A stretch of DNA of 64,000 nucleotides from Lipingzhangella_A rawalii (GCF_031628175.1 NZ_JAVLVT010000003.1:372001-436000), one strand, 5' to 3'; shown: positions 18,437 through 26,856, numbered from the stretch's first letter. The notes: generated by a model not told the origin, from the letters alone. Numbers and translations: made by a program.

Positions 18437-18763
18437 ATGCCGGACATCGGAATCGTCGGAAGCGGTGTCGCCGGACTGCACCTCGGGTTGTACCTGCGAC
18501 AGCACGACGTCCCCGTCACGATCTACAGCGACCGCTCGCCCCAACAGATCGCGCAGTCCTGGCTGCCCAACAGCGTCGCCCACCATCACGTAGCCCTGGA
18601 GCGGGAGCGCGCTCTGAAGGTCGAGCAGCGGCTACTGGACCACGACGCTGTCGTGCCGCTCTACTCCTGGTCGGGGATGCGGTTGCAGCGGCCCGGACTT
18701 TCCGGGGTGGTGCACCGGGCGGCGGGCGCATCTCCCGACCTGCGTTGGGCGGTGCATACATGA
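18437..18763 (+). pseudogene. truncated StyA-like FAD monooxygenase
   Basis: The first about 60 residues match the FAD-binding start of styrene-monooxygenase-type enzymes: GIVGSGVAGLHLGLYLRQHD with the Rossmann GxGxxG, then YSDRSPQQI and NSVAHHHVALERER. After this the similarity ends and a short unrelated tail follows, so about 300 residues are missing. It ends with an ATGA overlap into the next gene, so the fused remnant could still be translated. It lies just after the TetR operator and was probably the regulated target. Confidence 0.7.
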
Positions 18764-19305
18764 CCACCGCACGCGAAATCGTGGTCATTGGCGGCACCGG
18801 CATGCTTCGGCCCGCCGTGCATGAGCTGCTGCACACCGGCGCGCGTGTCGTCTGCGTCGCACGACGACCCGAACGGGCCGCGGTCGGGGCCCCCGACACC
18901 GGCGAGCTGGTTACGGTGCCCGCGGACTGGGCGGCCCCTCGACACCTGGGCGAGGCGATCAGTCACGCGATCGCGGGCCGGCGGGTCGACGAGGCGCTGC
19001 TTTGGGTCCACACCCCCTACGACGAGGGCGTCCACGAGGTGCTGGATCCGCTGCTGGGCGAGGGTGCGACCGTGGTGCAGCTGTGGGGAAGCTCCGGCGT
19101 CGACCCGCGCCGCAGCCGTCCCCACCCCACACAGTACGCACCGCCGCGCAGCTACCGCAGCGTCGTACTGGGGTTCGCCGACACCGGACGGGGGACCCGT
19201 TGGCTGACGAATCACGAGATCTCTGCGGCTGCGCTGCGCGGGCTGCGCGACAACGAACCGCAGCAGATCGCGGGAAGGGTAGAACCGTGGTCGGATCGAC
19301 CGTAA
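18760..19305 (+). CDS. NAD(P)-binding Rossmann-fold short-chain dehydrogenase-like protein
   Basis: 181 residues from ATG 18760, overlapping the previous stop by 4 bases (ATGA). The N-terminus has a dinucleotide-binding loop (IVVIGGTGMLRPAVHELL, then VCVARRP). No Y-x3-K catalytic pair is obvious, and the protein is shorter than a classical SDR, so its function is uncertain. Small Rossmann proteins of this kind are annotated as short-chain dehydrogenases in some natural-product clusters. Whether it is intact and expressed is unclear because both neighbours are truncated. Confidence 0.7.
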   Translation: MTTAREIVVIGGTGMLRPAVHELLHTGARVVCVARRPERAAVGAPDTGELVTVPADWAAPRHLGEAISHAIAGRRVDEALLWVHTPYDEGVHEVLDPLLGEGATVVQLWGSSGVDPRRSRPHPTQYAPPRSYRSVVLGFADTGRGTRWLTNHEISAAALRGLRDNEPQQIAGRVEPWSDRP

Positions 19306-19445
19306 GAGCTGATGTCCTGTGTATCCAAGGAAGCCTGGGACATCCCTCAAGGACGGTGGTACTGACTGAGCTCATCCGAAGCAGCCTGGAACAGTTGAGC
19401 GCCCGTACCGACGTACTCGACCTCCGGGCGCACCACCTTCCCTAG
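19287..19445 (+). pseudogene. NADPH-dependent FMN reductase, N-terminal fragment
   Basis: Starts at GTG 19287 after GGGAAGGG, overlapping the previous gene. ADVLCIQGSLGHPSRTVVL gives the flavodoxin-like phosphate loop of FMN reductases, followed by ELIRSSLEQL and VLDLRAHHLP, then a stop after 52 residues. Intact family members have about 180 residues. The break coincides with the start of IS110-like sequence, so insertion probably truncated it. Confidence 0.65.
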
Positions 19446-19970
19446 ATCGTTGATGGGATATGTGTGTCCTGGTCAGTGGTCCTTACCTTGGTGATCGGTT
19501 CGGTTCAGCCGTTCGTAGGGCTGGACCGTCCGAGGGGTGCGGCTTTCAGCAATCTGCCGCCCGTGGCTTCCTATGACTGACCGCCTCGCACCCTGCGACG
19601 ACTCGGCCGCTGATTGGGATTTGCGAACAGATCGCTGAGTAAGGACCTGCCGGCGAGATCGTCTGCGGACACGACGGAAACGAGCGCCGAAGGAGCGATG
19701 GATCGCATGTGGGCCGGGGTGGACATCGGCAAGACGCACCCCCACTGCGTGGTGATCGACGCACAGGGCAGACACCTGCTGTCTCGCCGTGTGGCCAACG
19801 ACCAACCCGAACTTTTCGCCCTGATCGCCGATGTCCTGGGCCTCGGCCACGAGACGACCTGGGCTGTGGACGTCACACACGGCGGAGCGGTCCTGCTGCT
19901 GGAACTCCTGGCCAACCACGACCAGCCCGTGTTCTTCCTGCCCGGACTGGCCGTCAACCGGGCCACGGGT
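19446..19970 (+). mobile_element. IS110-family element, 5' part only
   Basis: About 250 bases of non-coding sequence precede a truncated IS110 transposase frame. In the IS110 group this upstream non-coding end encodes the bridge RNA that specifies target and donor. Here it begins right where the FMN reductase gene breaks off. The element lacks its 3' part, which is replaced by sequence leading into the CRISPR array. Exact ends are unknown because IS110 elements lack terminal inverted repeats. Confidence 0.6.
19698..19970 (+). pseudogene. IS110-family transposase, N-terminal DEDD fragment
   Basis: ATG 19698 is preceded by AAGGAG. The frame encodes MWAGVDIGKTHPHCVVIDAQ, then RRVANDQPE, WAVDVTHGGAVLLLELL and FFLPGLAVNRATG, the first about 90 residues of the IS110 RuvC-like DEDD domain with two of its acidic residues. 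At the point where the family continues with the DAKDA block, the similarity ends. The frame stays open into the CRISPR array, but that extension is not transposase. Confidence 0.85.
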
Positions 19971-20119
19971 GACAACGATGGTGCTGCGACTGCGGATGCC
20001 GAGCCGTCCGAGTGCGACATAGACCCGACCTGCGACACGATCACCCAGCCGGGAACGAACGAGGACGACGCGCCGGAGGTCGATCCGGTCGAGGTGGCCC
20101 GCGCGGCGCGCGCCTCCCT

Positions 20120-20635
20120 GGTCCATCCCCACTCGCGTGGGGCGCACCCCGGCTCCAGCGAGGCGGGGTACTGCGTGGGCGGTCCATCCCCACTTGCGTG
20201 GGGCGCACGGGGGCCATCGTCGTCGACCGGCCAGCAACTCGGTCCATCCCCACTTGCGTGGGGCGCACCCGAAAACCAGCTCGCCGAGGTCATGAACGAC
20301 CGGTCCATCCCCACTTGCGTGGGGCGCACGACGGGGGAGGGCTCCGCGGCCGGCAGGGAGGAGGTCCATCCCCACTTGCGTGGGGCGCACAGCGTGGGGT
20401 CCACCTCGACTGTCGTCACCTGCGGTCCATCCCCACTTGCGTGGGGCGCACGGCGAAGTCCTGGACGCGGAGATCGTCGATGACGGTCCATCCCCACTTG
20501 CGTGGGGCGCACGAGCTGGAACTGCCAGCTGCGCCACTCGGGCAGCGGTCCATCCCCACTTGCGTGGGGCGCACGAAAGTCCACCGAAAGTCGAACGGTT
20601 CTGCTGAGGTCCATCCCCACTTGCGTGGGGCGCAC
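20120..20635 (-). CRISPR. type I-E CRISPR array, 9 repeats, 8 spacers, no cas genes nearby
   Basis: 28-base repeats begin at 20120, 20181, 20241, 20302, 20363, 20424, 20485, 20547 and 20608; spacers are 32-34 bases. Read on the minus strand the repeat starts GTGCGCCCCACGC and ends GTGGGGATGGACC, a type I-E consensus with hairpin arms CCCCAC/GTGGGG. The repeat at 20120 has one substitution (C for T in the hairpin loop region), as expected at the leader-distal end, which puts the leader on the right, after 20635. No cas gene is in the window, so the array depends on a Cas set elsewhere or is dormant. Confidence 0.97.
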
Positions 20636-20770
20636 ACCAGATGACCTGCACCGTTCAGGGTGCGTTATGGTTTTGTGACTGGGTGTTGGGGGTTCGGAGG
20701 AAGGTCTGTATCTGGATTGCTACTCTTCGTGGTTTTCGGTGTGGGTGGGAACACGCAGGGATGTCTTACC
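20636..20770 (-). promoter_or_regulatory. putative CRISPR leader
   Basis: The bases flanking the non-degenerate end of the array are less GC-rich than their surroundings, with T-rich + strand runs such as TGGTTTTGTGACTGG and GTGGTTTTCGG. Together with repeat polarity this suggests a leader driving transcription leftwards. No core promoter was assigned. Confidence 0.45.
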
Positions 20771-20874
20771 GTGACGCGTGCCGCGCTGTCCAGCCGGGGT
20801 GCGGATCCAGGACCTGGGGCACACTCGCCACCCACCATGACCCCAACGCGCCCCAGAGGCCCAACCCCACAGGG

Positions 20875-21066
20875 GGCATGCACCAGGAACATGGCCCCGT
20901 ACTCCGTGACCATCGCCCGCACCTCCGCCCGGGTGGCGGCCGACGGCGCGATCGGCGCACCCATCGCCACACCCTCGGACCTGTGCAAACGCCGGATCTC
21001 CGCCCCCTCCTCCCCAGTGATCACCCCTTCGATGATCAGCCGACGGGGCCAGCCTTCCTCCAACGC
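20875..21066 (-). pseudogene. fragment resembling adenylylsulfate (APS) kinase
   Basis: A frame of about 64 codons reads EEGWPRRLIIEGVITGEEGA and then VAMGAPIAPSAATRAEVRAM, VTEYGAMFLVH. The block after GVA is characteristic of APS kinases and bifunctional sulfate adenylyltransferase/kinases. The Walker A region and the C-terminal part are absent. Remnant only; assignment is from recalled family pattern. Confidence 0.45.
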
Positions 21067-21736
21067 CAGCGGGCCAGGATTCCCGTGTCGCCCCCACCCT
21101 GGCCCCCTATACCTCGGATCCGGGTGGGTCCGTGATACACCACGCACCACGCCGTGCCCAGGAGGACGGCGCCGAGGTCACCGGGGAGCGCGTTGGGAAC
21201 GTCGGGCGTGGATCGGGATGGCGCTCACCGGGCTGACAGTGGGTGGCTCGCTGGCACGGGACTCACCGGCAGCCGGAATCCCATCCGCAGGGGTGATGCT
21301 GTGCGCAGCACAGTAGATGGTGCCGTGGCGCGGCGAGCAGACGATGCGCCACAACGAGCTACCGAAAGACCAGCGCCGAGGGTCATCCACTGGCCGACGG
21401 GCTGCATGCCCTGTACTCGGCTGCGCGGAGCGCTGGGCCGACGTCGCGGCCAGGTCACCGGACCCACCATCTGGCCGAACGAGGACAGTGCGGCGTTCGC
21501 GCGCCCGATGAACGAGGGCAACGCGACCCCGCCGACCGCGGCAATCCACGGTGCGGCGGTAACCACCCCCACCCCGGCCATGGTGCTCCGGCACCTACGC
21601 GACGATGGACACCGGGAGAAGCAAGCCGAGAGCCCCGGGTCGTGCCCCCGCAACGCAGACGGCCACCAGGGCCGGCCCCCACAAGAACGCTGCGTGGGTG
21701 GAGCCGGTGTCGTTCTGGCAGCTCGGGGGCGCCCCC
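21067..21736. other. gene-free stretch between decayed island and tRNA-Arg
   Basis: About 670 bases with only weak frames on both strands and no coherent protein pattern. One minus-strand frame (about 21450-21600) reads as a hydrophobic stretch, possibly the relic of a membrane protein, but nothing can be assigned. Confidence 0.4.
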
Positions 21737-21786
21737 AGCCGATGGGAGCGAAGAAAAGCCGATGGGAGCGAAGAAAAGCCGATGGG
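21737..21786. repeat. 20 bp tandem repeat downstream of tRNA-Arg
   Basis: GATGGGAGCGAAGAAAAGCC occurs twice head to tail (21741-21760, 21761-21780), preceded by AGCC and followed by GATGGG. Read in the direction of the tRNA (minus) it gives CGGCTTTTCTTCG runs just past the tRNA 3' end. It shares its GCCGATGGG core with 10051-10094 and 48630-48651. Confidence 0.8.
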
Positions 21787-21798
21787 GGTAGATATGGG

Positions 21799-21871
21799 TG
21801 GCCCCGAGAGGATTCGAACCTCTGACACCCGCTTTAGGAGAGCGGTGCTCTGTCCCCTGAGCTACGAGGCC
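21799..21871 (-). tRNA. tRNA-Arg (anticodon CCT)
   Basis: A 73-base cloverleaf on the minus strand. The acceptor stem GGCCTCG pairs with CGGGGCC, the D stem is GCTC/GAGC, and the anticodon stem CCGCT/AGCGG encloses loop CTCCTAA with anticodon CCT, which reads AGG. The T arm is CAGAGGTTCGAATCCTCTC. CCA is not encoded. A rare-codon tRNA in a high-GC genome, bordering the decayed island. Confidence 0.95.
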
Positions 21872-22206
21872 GGTGCGGCTCCAAGGGTAACTGACCTGGG
21901 GGCCGGTGCGGGCCGTGTGGCGCCCTGGGAGGGCCGCCGGGCTGCGCTGATCGGGGATCGGGAGTACCCTGGCCCTCGATATGGTTCACACGCACTGTAA
22001 GTGAAATGTGTCACATGTTCGGCGGCGTGCTGTCCGACGACGCGAATCCTGGGGGATACTCCGTGGATCTTCCCAGGTGGCAGGCAATGTAGGGCCATCC
22101 CTGGCCGGTCGCACGGCCCGTGTGCGCATACGCATGGCCGGATTCGGACATGTAGTACCTTGCGTTCCGGCCGCGCGAACATGGACAAGGCAGTCGGAGG
22201 AGTCAC

Positions 22207-23322
22207 GTGCCGTTCCCCCTCGAGCCAGCTCGGCGCCGCCGAGAACCACGAGCCTGGCCTCCGAGGGCGCGGAGCGCCGTCACCTCGCGGCCCGCGCGCT
22301 TCCTCCTGGGGGCCTCAGTGCTGACTCTGGCCCTGGGCCCGGTCACCCAGGGCGCGTTCGCCCCGGTCTTTCATCCGGCCGTCGCTGACGACCTCGAAGA
22401 GCTGCGCGAGCGCGCCGACGAGGCGCGCGAGGAGCTCGAAGAGGCCACGGAGGAGTACACCGAGCGGGAAGAGGAGCTGGAAGCGGCCCAGGACGATCTG
22501 GTGGACACCCTGCACGAGCTCCAGCAGGTCGAGCTGGAGCTGTCCGAGATGCGGGAGCCGCTGGTGGAGATGGCCAACACCATGTACCAGCAGGCGGATC
22601 TCGGCCCGCTGGGGGTGCTGGTCTCCGAGGAGATCGCCTCCGACCTCGAGATGGAAACACACGTCCTCAAGCTCGCCGATGACCGGGAGGCGCTGCTGGA
22701 GGAAGCCAACGAGCTCCGGGACACCCAGGGAGAACTCACCACCGACGCTCAGGAACTCCAGTCCTTTACCCAGCTGGAACGGGTCGAGCTGGAGACCGAG
22801 TTGGAGGAGCTTCGCGAACGCTCCGAAGAGTCCACGGAAGAGCTCACCAACGAACTGGAGGAGCGGGGCCTGTCCGTGGACGCCTACATGGCCGGCGTCG
22901 AATGTGACCCCTCGGCCGCGGAGCTCGCCGAGGGAGCCCCGAACGGCCTCCTGCCGGAGGAGGCACTGTGCACCCTCTACGACGAGGACTACGCGCTGCG
23001 CGCCGACGCCGCCGTGGACTTCCTCGAACTCAACGAGCGTTACCGCGAGGAGTTCGGCGAGGACATGTGCATCACCAGTGCCTATCGGGACCTGCCCAAC
23101 CAGCAGCGCGTGTTCGCCGAGCAGCCTCCGGGCTACGCCGCGGTTCCCGGAACCAGTAACCACGGGCTTGGCGAAGCCATCGACCTGTGCGGCGGGATTC
23201 AGAACTACCGGTCCGAGCGGTGGCTGTGGATGGAGGAGAACGGAGCCGACTTCGGCTGGTTCCATCCCGACTGGGCCAAGTCCAGCCCGTTCGAACCCTG
23301 GCACTGGGAGTACGAACGCTGA
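22207..23322 (+). CDS. exported M15 (VanY-type) D-alanyl-D-alanine carboxypeptidase with coiled coil
   Basis: 371 residues from GTG 22207, with GGAGGAG just upstream. An N-terminal signal/anchor (residues about 30-55) precedes a long Glu-rich coiled coil (about 60-225), like those of NlpC or FtsX/EnvC-type hydrolase regulators. The C-terminal M15 domain carries the zinc motif S-N-H-G-L-G-E-A-I-D and the second motif EPWHWEY. It probably trims peptidoglycan stem peptides outside the membrane, with the coiled coil mediating partner contact or autoinhibition. Strongly acidic overall. Confidence 0.88.
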   Translation: MPFPLEPARRRREPRAWPPRARSAVTSRPARFLLGASVLTLALGPVTQGAFAPVFHPAVADDLEELRERADEAREELEEATEEYTEREEELEAAQDDLVDTLHELQQVELELSEMREPLVEMANTMYQQADLGPLGVLVSEEIASDLEMETHVLKLADDREALLEEANELRDTQGELTTDAQELQSFTQLERVELETELEELRERSEESTEELTNELEERGLSVDAYMAGVECDPSAAELAEGAPNGLLPEEALCTLYDEDYALRADAAVDFLELNERYREEFGEDMCITSAYRDLPNQQRVFAEQPPGYAAVPGTSNHGLGEAIDLCGGIQNYRSERWLWMEENGADFGWFHPDWAKSSPFEPWHWEYER

Positions 23323-23355
23323 GCCCAGCCGGGTTGGCTCCACGCGGATCCATGA

Positions 23356-23778
23356 TCAGCACGGCCCGCCGGGCACCGGCTCCTCGGGGGGAACCGAGGC
23401 CGTGCAGTAGGCGCATCTGGTGGCGGCGCGGGGGATCGCGCTGACACACTCCGGGCACTCTCGGGTGGTCGCCTCCTGCTCCCGGGACATCCGCTCCATC
23501 AGCTTGGTCACGGGCAGCACCACCAGGAAGTACAAGATCGCGGCCGTGATCAGGAATGACAGGAGTGCGTCGATGAACTGGCCGTACAGGAAACGGCTGC
23601 CGCGAACCTCAACGTACAGCTCGGCGAAGGACGGAACCCCACCGAAGATCCCGAACAGTGGGGTGATGAAGCCGGTGGTGAAGGCGTCGATCAGTGCCGC
23701 GAACACGGTGCCAATCACCACCGCCACCGCGAGCTGGACCAGATTGCCCTGAAGGAGGAACTGTCGGAATCCCGCCAT
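23356..23778 (-). CDS. mscL: large-conductance mechanosensitive channel MscL
   Basis: 140 residues. MAGFRQFLLQGNLVQLAVAV starts the amphipathic N-helix and TM1 (then VIGTVFAALIDAF), and TM2 is FIDALLSFLITAAILYFLVV. The pentameric pore opens on membrane tension to release solutes in hypo-osmotic shock. The C-terminus carries a small zinc-ribbon-like CPEC...CAYC motif, found in several actinobacterial MscL proteins. Convergent with vanY, with only 33 bases between. Confidence 0.95.
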   Translation of the reverse strand: MAGFRQFLLQGNLVQLAVAVVIGTVFAALIDAFTTGFITPLFGIFGGVPSFAELYVEVRGSRFLYGQFIDALLSFLITAAILYFLVVLPVTKLMERMSREQEATTRECPECVSAIPRAATRCAYCTASVPPEEPVPGGPC

Positions 23779-23827
23779 GGATCATCCTCACGTCCGTAGC
23801 CAACAAACGACTACATGGGGATACCCA

Positions 23828-24487
23828 TCAACTTCGGATCGTGATCGACAGTTGGCCCGGATCCGGATATCCGGCCAGGCGTTGCGCTTCGTCGGCGGAG
23901 ACGGCAACCAGAATCAGGGCCCCCGCCGGGCCGAAGGTGTCGCCCTGGTTCGGCAACGCGAGCACGGGCCGATCCGCGACAACAACCTGGGCCTCGGCTG
24001 CGCCACCGAATCCCATGGCGAGTTCCTCGGACGCCGCGCGCCCAAGGACGTCCACGCGGCTTCCCGGAGTGAGGATGTCCAGCACCCCGGAGTCGGCGAT
24101 CCGTACCGGGGCGGCCACCAGGTCATCCCCGTACTCCGCGGCCGCGTCTTCGGCGATCCGCGCCGAGGTCAACACTTCGCCCCGACGCACCGGCCCGGTC
24201 AGGTGCGCCCCGGTGATCGCGGCCACCTCATCGACGGCACCATCGGGCCGGTGGGCGCTCGGCAGTTCCCGTGTGCTGAGGTCATCCCCGGTCAGTGGGG
24301 TGCTGGCGGTGAGATCCGTCGCTGCCACCACCACCTCAACTGTGGGCTCGTCCGGTGGGCGCACCGCGAGAACAGCGCCGGTCACGGCCAGTGCGACACA
24401 CGCACCACTGAGTAGCCGACGCCAGCGCGCCAGCCAGCGGGCGAGGCGAAATCCCCGGGGCGTGCGGGGCACGATGGACTCGGGCAT
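23828..24487 (-). CDS. SAF-domain membrane protein (CpaB/RcpC-like)
   Basis: 219 residues from ATG 24487 (GTG 24493 is an alternative; no clear ribosome site). Residues about 28-45 form one membrane segment, then an SAF domain (VEVVVAATDLTASTPLTGDD, RRGEVLTSARI) and a C-terminal region with ILTPGSRVDVLG. This is the architecture of the CpaB/RcpC pilus-assembly accessory family, but no other tad/flp gene is present, and stand-alone copies are common in actinobacteria. It is upstream of mscL in the same direction. Confidence 0.8.
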   Translation of the reverse strand: MPESIVPRTPRGFRLARWLARWRRLLSGACVALAVTGAVLAVRPPDEPTVEVVVAATDLTASTPLTGDDLSTRELPSAHRPDGAVDEVAAITGAHLTGPVRRGEVLTSARIAEDAAAEYGDDLVAAPVRIADSGVLDILTPGSRVDVLGRAASEELAMGFGGAAEAQVVVADRPVLALPNQGDTFGPAGALILVAVSADEAQRLAGYPDPGQLSITIRS

Positions 24488-24551
24488 GTGCACACGCTAG
24501 ACCGAACCCGTCGCGCCCCGCCGCCGTCGTCCACAGGCGGGCGGTGGGGCC

Positions 24552-24962
24552 TCAGCTTGCGGTGGAGGCGGGGGCGGAGTTCGTGCTCGCGGAGCCGTTG
24601 CTGGAGCTGGACGCCGAGGAAGACGAGCCCGTATCCGTGGACCCGGCCGAGGACGTGGAACTGTCCGATCCAGTGCCTGCCGTCTCGGTGGAGGCGCCCT
24701 CGGAGCTGCCATTCGTGCCGTTGGAGCTGGCGGCGCTGTCCGAGCCGTTGCGTTGGGTGGTCGAGCCGGAGGAGCCCCCCGAGCCGGACCGGCTGTCGTT
24801 CCGGTAGAACCCGGAGCCCTTGAACACCACACCCACGGCCGAGTAGACCTTGCGCAGCCGCCCCTCGCAGGCGCTGCACGTTGTCAGGGGGTCGTCGCTG
24901 AAACTCTGTACGACTTCCAGCTGCGTTCCGCACTCAGTGCACGCGTACTGGTATGTAGGCAC
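24552..24962 (-). CDS. FmdB-family zinc-ribbon protein
   Basis: 136 residues. The first 50 hold the FmdB zinc ribbon MPTYQYACTECG with C8/C11 and C29/C32, ending FKGSGFYRND. The rest is a Ser/Gly/Thr low-complexity tail, typical of actinobacterial copies. The family is conserved but poorly understood (putative regulatory protein). Same direction as the SAF protein. Confidence 0.9.
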   Translation of the reverse strand: MPTYQYACTECGTQLEVVQSFSDDPLTTCSACEGRLRKVYSAVGVVFKGSGFYRNDSRSGSGGSSGSTTQRNGSDSAASSNGTNGSSEGASTETAGTGSDSSTSSAGSTDTGSSSSASSSSNGSASTNSAPASTAS

Positions 24963-25166
24963 GGATCCTCCTCGCTGGCACTCTATGCCGTCGACTGCTA
25001 AATACTATGCGCCCGAACCGGTGCCTGCGACGGCGGGGAGTGGGGTTGGGCACGGGGACACGGACCGTCCCCTACGTACAACACTGCGCGCTCGGCGTTC
25101 CTTCCCGCTCCACTCGGCCCGTTCCCCACCCGTCCCGGACTCAGCTCCCGGACTCAGCTCCCGGCC

Positions 25167-25784
25167 TCAGCGGGTGCCGTCCGGGTCTGTTCCGGATCCA
25201 CCACCGTCCCTAGCATGTGGGAACCAACGCAGACCGGCCTGCGGGGTCACCACCCCCTGCACTGGGATGTCATGCGGCTCGGCGGGCACCGTAGCCACAA
25301 CCTCCGTGTCGTAGACCACAGCCAGGGTGCGGGTGTTGGGGCCCACCCGCGCCAGGGCACGGTCATAGCAGCCAGCGCCCCGGCCCAGCCGCCGCCCGGC
25401 GGTATCCACGGCCAAAGCGGGGCAGATCACCGCCGCGGCGCGGTAGGGAGCGTCCAAACCGTACCGCGGCCCCGTCGGCTCCAGGAGCCCCAAGCGACTC
25501 GGCTCGACACTGTCCGGGCCCTCGTAGGCGGCCCAGTCGAGATTCCGGTCCTTCTGGAACACGGGCAGCAGCACATACACCCCGTGCCGCCACAGTGCCG
25601 TGACCAGCTTACGGGTATCCGGCTCCTCGCCCACCGAGTAGTACACCGCGACCGTCCCACCCATGGTGAGCTCCGGAAGCGCCACCAGGGTGTCCCGTAG
25701 GGCAGAGCCGGCTGCACGGATCTCGGCCGCCGAACGGTGGCGCCGTTGCTCCAACACCTGCCGACGGAGTTCCTGCTTGTCCAT
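25167..25784 (-). CDS. 5-formyltetrahydrofolate cyclo-ligase
   Basis: 205 residues from ATG 25784. The N-terminal basic helix KQELRRQVLEQRR and the ATP/Mg loop GRRLGRGAGCYDRAL are diagnostic. It converts 5-formyl-THF to 5,10-methenyl-THF with ATP, recovering folate cofactor in the cytoplasm. It is divergent from galU with about 100 bases between, the usual actinobacterial arrangement at this locus. Confidence 0.93.
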   Translation of the reverse strand: MDKQELRRQVLEQRRHRSAAEIRAAGSALRDTLVALPELTMGGTVAVYYSVGEEPDTRKLVTALWRHGVYVLLPVFQKDRNLDWAAYEGPDSVEPSRLGLLEPTGPRYGLDAPYRAAAVICPALAVDTAGRRLGRGAGCYDRALARVGPNTRTLAVVYDTEVVATVPAEPHDIPVQGVVTPQAGLRWFPHARDGGGSGTDPDGTR

Positions 25785-25887
25785 GTCCGCAGTGTGACAG
25801 CACCGTCGCAGCTGCGCGAGCACGGGTGCGGCCACCGCCCGCGCGGCGTGCAGAACCATCGCCACCGCGGTGGCCTACAGTGCCGAC

Positions 25888-26856
25888 ATGACGCATTCCC
25901 CAACAGGCGCAGCCCCCGAGGTACGTAAGGCGGTCGTTCCGGCGGCGGGTCTCGGTACCAGGTTCCTGCCCGCGACCAAGGCGACCCCCAAGGAGATGCT
26001 GCCGATTGTTGACAAACCGGCGATCCAGTACGTGGTGGAGGAAGCCGTCGCCGCGGGCCTCCACGACGTACTGATGGTCACCGGACGGTCGAAACGCTCC
26101 ATCGAGGATCACTTCGATCGCGCCTACGAGCTGGAGGAGGCGTTGCGCGCGAAAAACGACACGCAGCGCCTACACGCGGTCCGGGAATCCAGCACTCTCG
26201 CCCAGATCCACTACGTTCGCCAGGGGGAGCCCCGCGGTCTCGGTCACGCTGTGCTGTGCGCGGCGGCCCACGTGGGCGACGAGCCCTTCGCGGTCCTGCT
26301 CGGCGATGACCTCATCGAGGGACAGGAGACGCTGCTGAACCGCATGATCGACGTCCGGAACCGTTTCGGCGGCAGCGTGGTGGCCCTGATGGAGGTGCCC
26401 CCCGAGCAGGTGTCCCAGTACGGCTGCGCCGCGATCCAACCGGTGGCGGACAGCGACGCGGGACCGGGCGTGACCGGGAGCGTGTCCGCGGACACCGTGC
26501 TGGTTACCGACCTTGTCGAGAAGCCTCCGATCGAGCAGGCGCCCAGCCGCTATGTCATCATCGGCCGCTACCTGTGCGACCCCCGGGTATTCGACGTTCT
26601 GGCCGAGACCCCACCGGGGCGCGGTGGGGAGATCCAACTGACCGACGCACTCCGTGTGCTGGCCCAGCGCGACACGGCAGCCGGTGGCCCCGTCCACGGT
26701 GTGGTGTTCCGGGGACGCCGCTACGACACCGGGAACAAGGTGGACTACCTGCGCACCGTGGTGGAATACGCCTGTGCCCGCCCCGACCTCGCGGCCGAGC
26801 TGGTTCCGTGGCTGCGGGAGTTCGTCGACAAGGAGAAGCTAGATGCGCACGGTTGA
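25888..26856 (+). CDS. galU: UTP-glucose-1-phosphate uridylyltransferase
   Basis: 322 residues from ATG 25888. The nucleotide-binding loop PAAGLGTRFLPATKATPKEM and the following PIVDKPAIQY are clear. Later motifs are RQGEPRGLGHAVLCA, the metal-binding LLGDDLI, and DLVEKP. It makes UDP-glucose for cell-wall glycans and trehalose. The downstream glp/moeA gene overlaps by 14 bases, so the two are translationally coupled. Confidence 0.96.
   Translation: MTHSPTGAAPEVRKAVVPAAGLGTRFLPATKATPKEMLPIVDKPAIQYVVEEAVAAGLHDVLMVTGRSKRSIEDHFDRAYELEEALRAKNDTQRLHAVRESSTLAQIHYVRQGEPRGLGHAVLCAAAHVGDEPFAVLLGDDLIEGQETLLNRMIDVRNRFGGSVVALMEVPPEQVSQYGCAAIQPVADSDAGPGVTGSVSADTVLVTDLVEKPPIEQAPSRYVIIGRYLCDPRVFDVLAETPPGRGGEIQLTDALRVLAQRDTAAGGPVHGVVFRGRRYDTGNKVDYLRTVVEYACARPDLAAELVPWLREFVDKEKLDAHG

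Noticed and set aside
19970..20120. cas genes or a toxin gene between the IS110 fragment and the array
   Set aside because: The stretch is 150 bases, with only the out-of-family extension of the transposase frame.
20012..20644. Open frames through the CRISPR array encoding repeated HPHLRGAH-type units
   Set aside because: Translation of the 28-base repeats; a known annotation artefact.
16600..21871. Integrative element using tRNA-Arg as attachment site
   Set aside because: No integrase gene and no direct repeat of the tRNA 3' end were found in the window.
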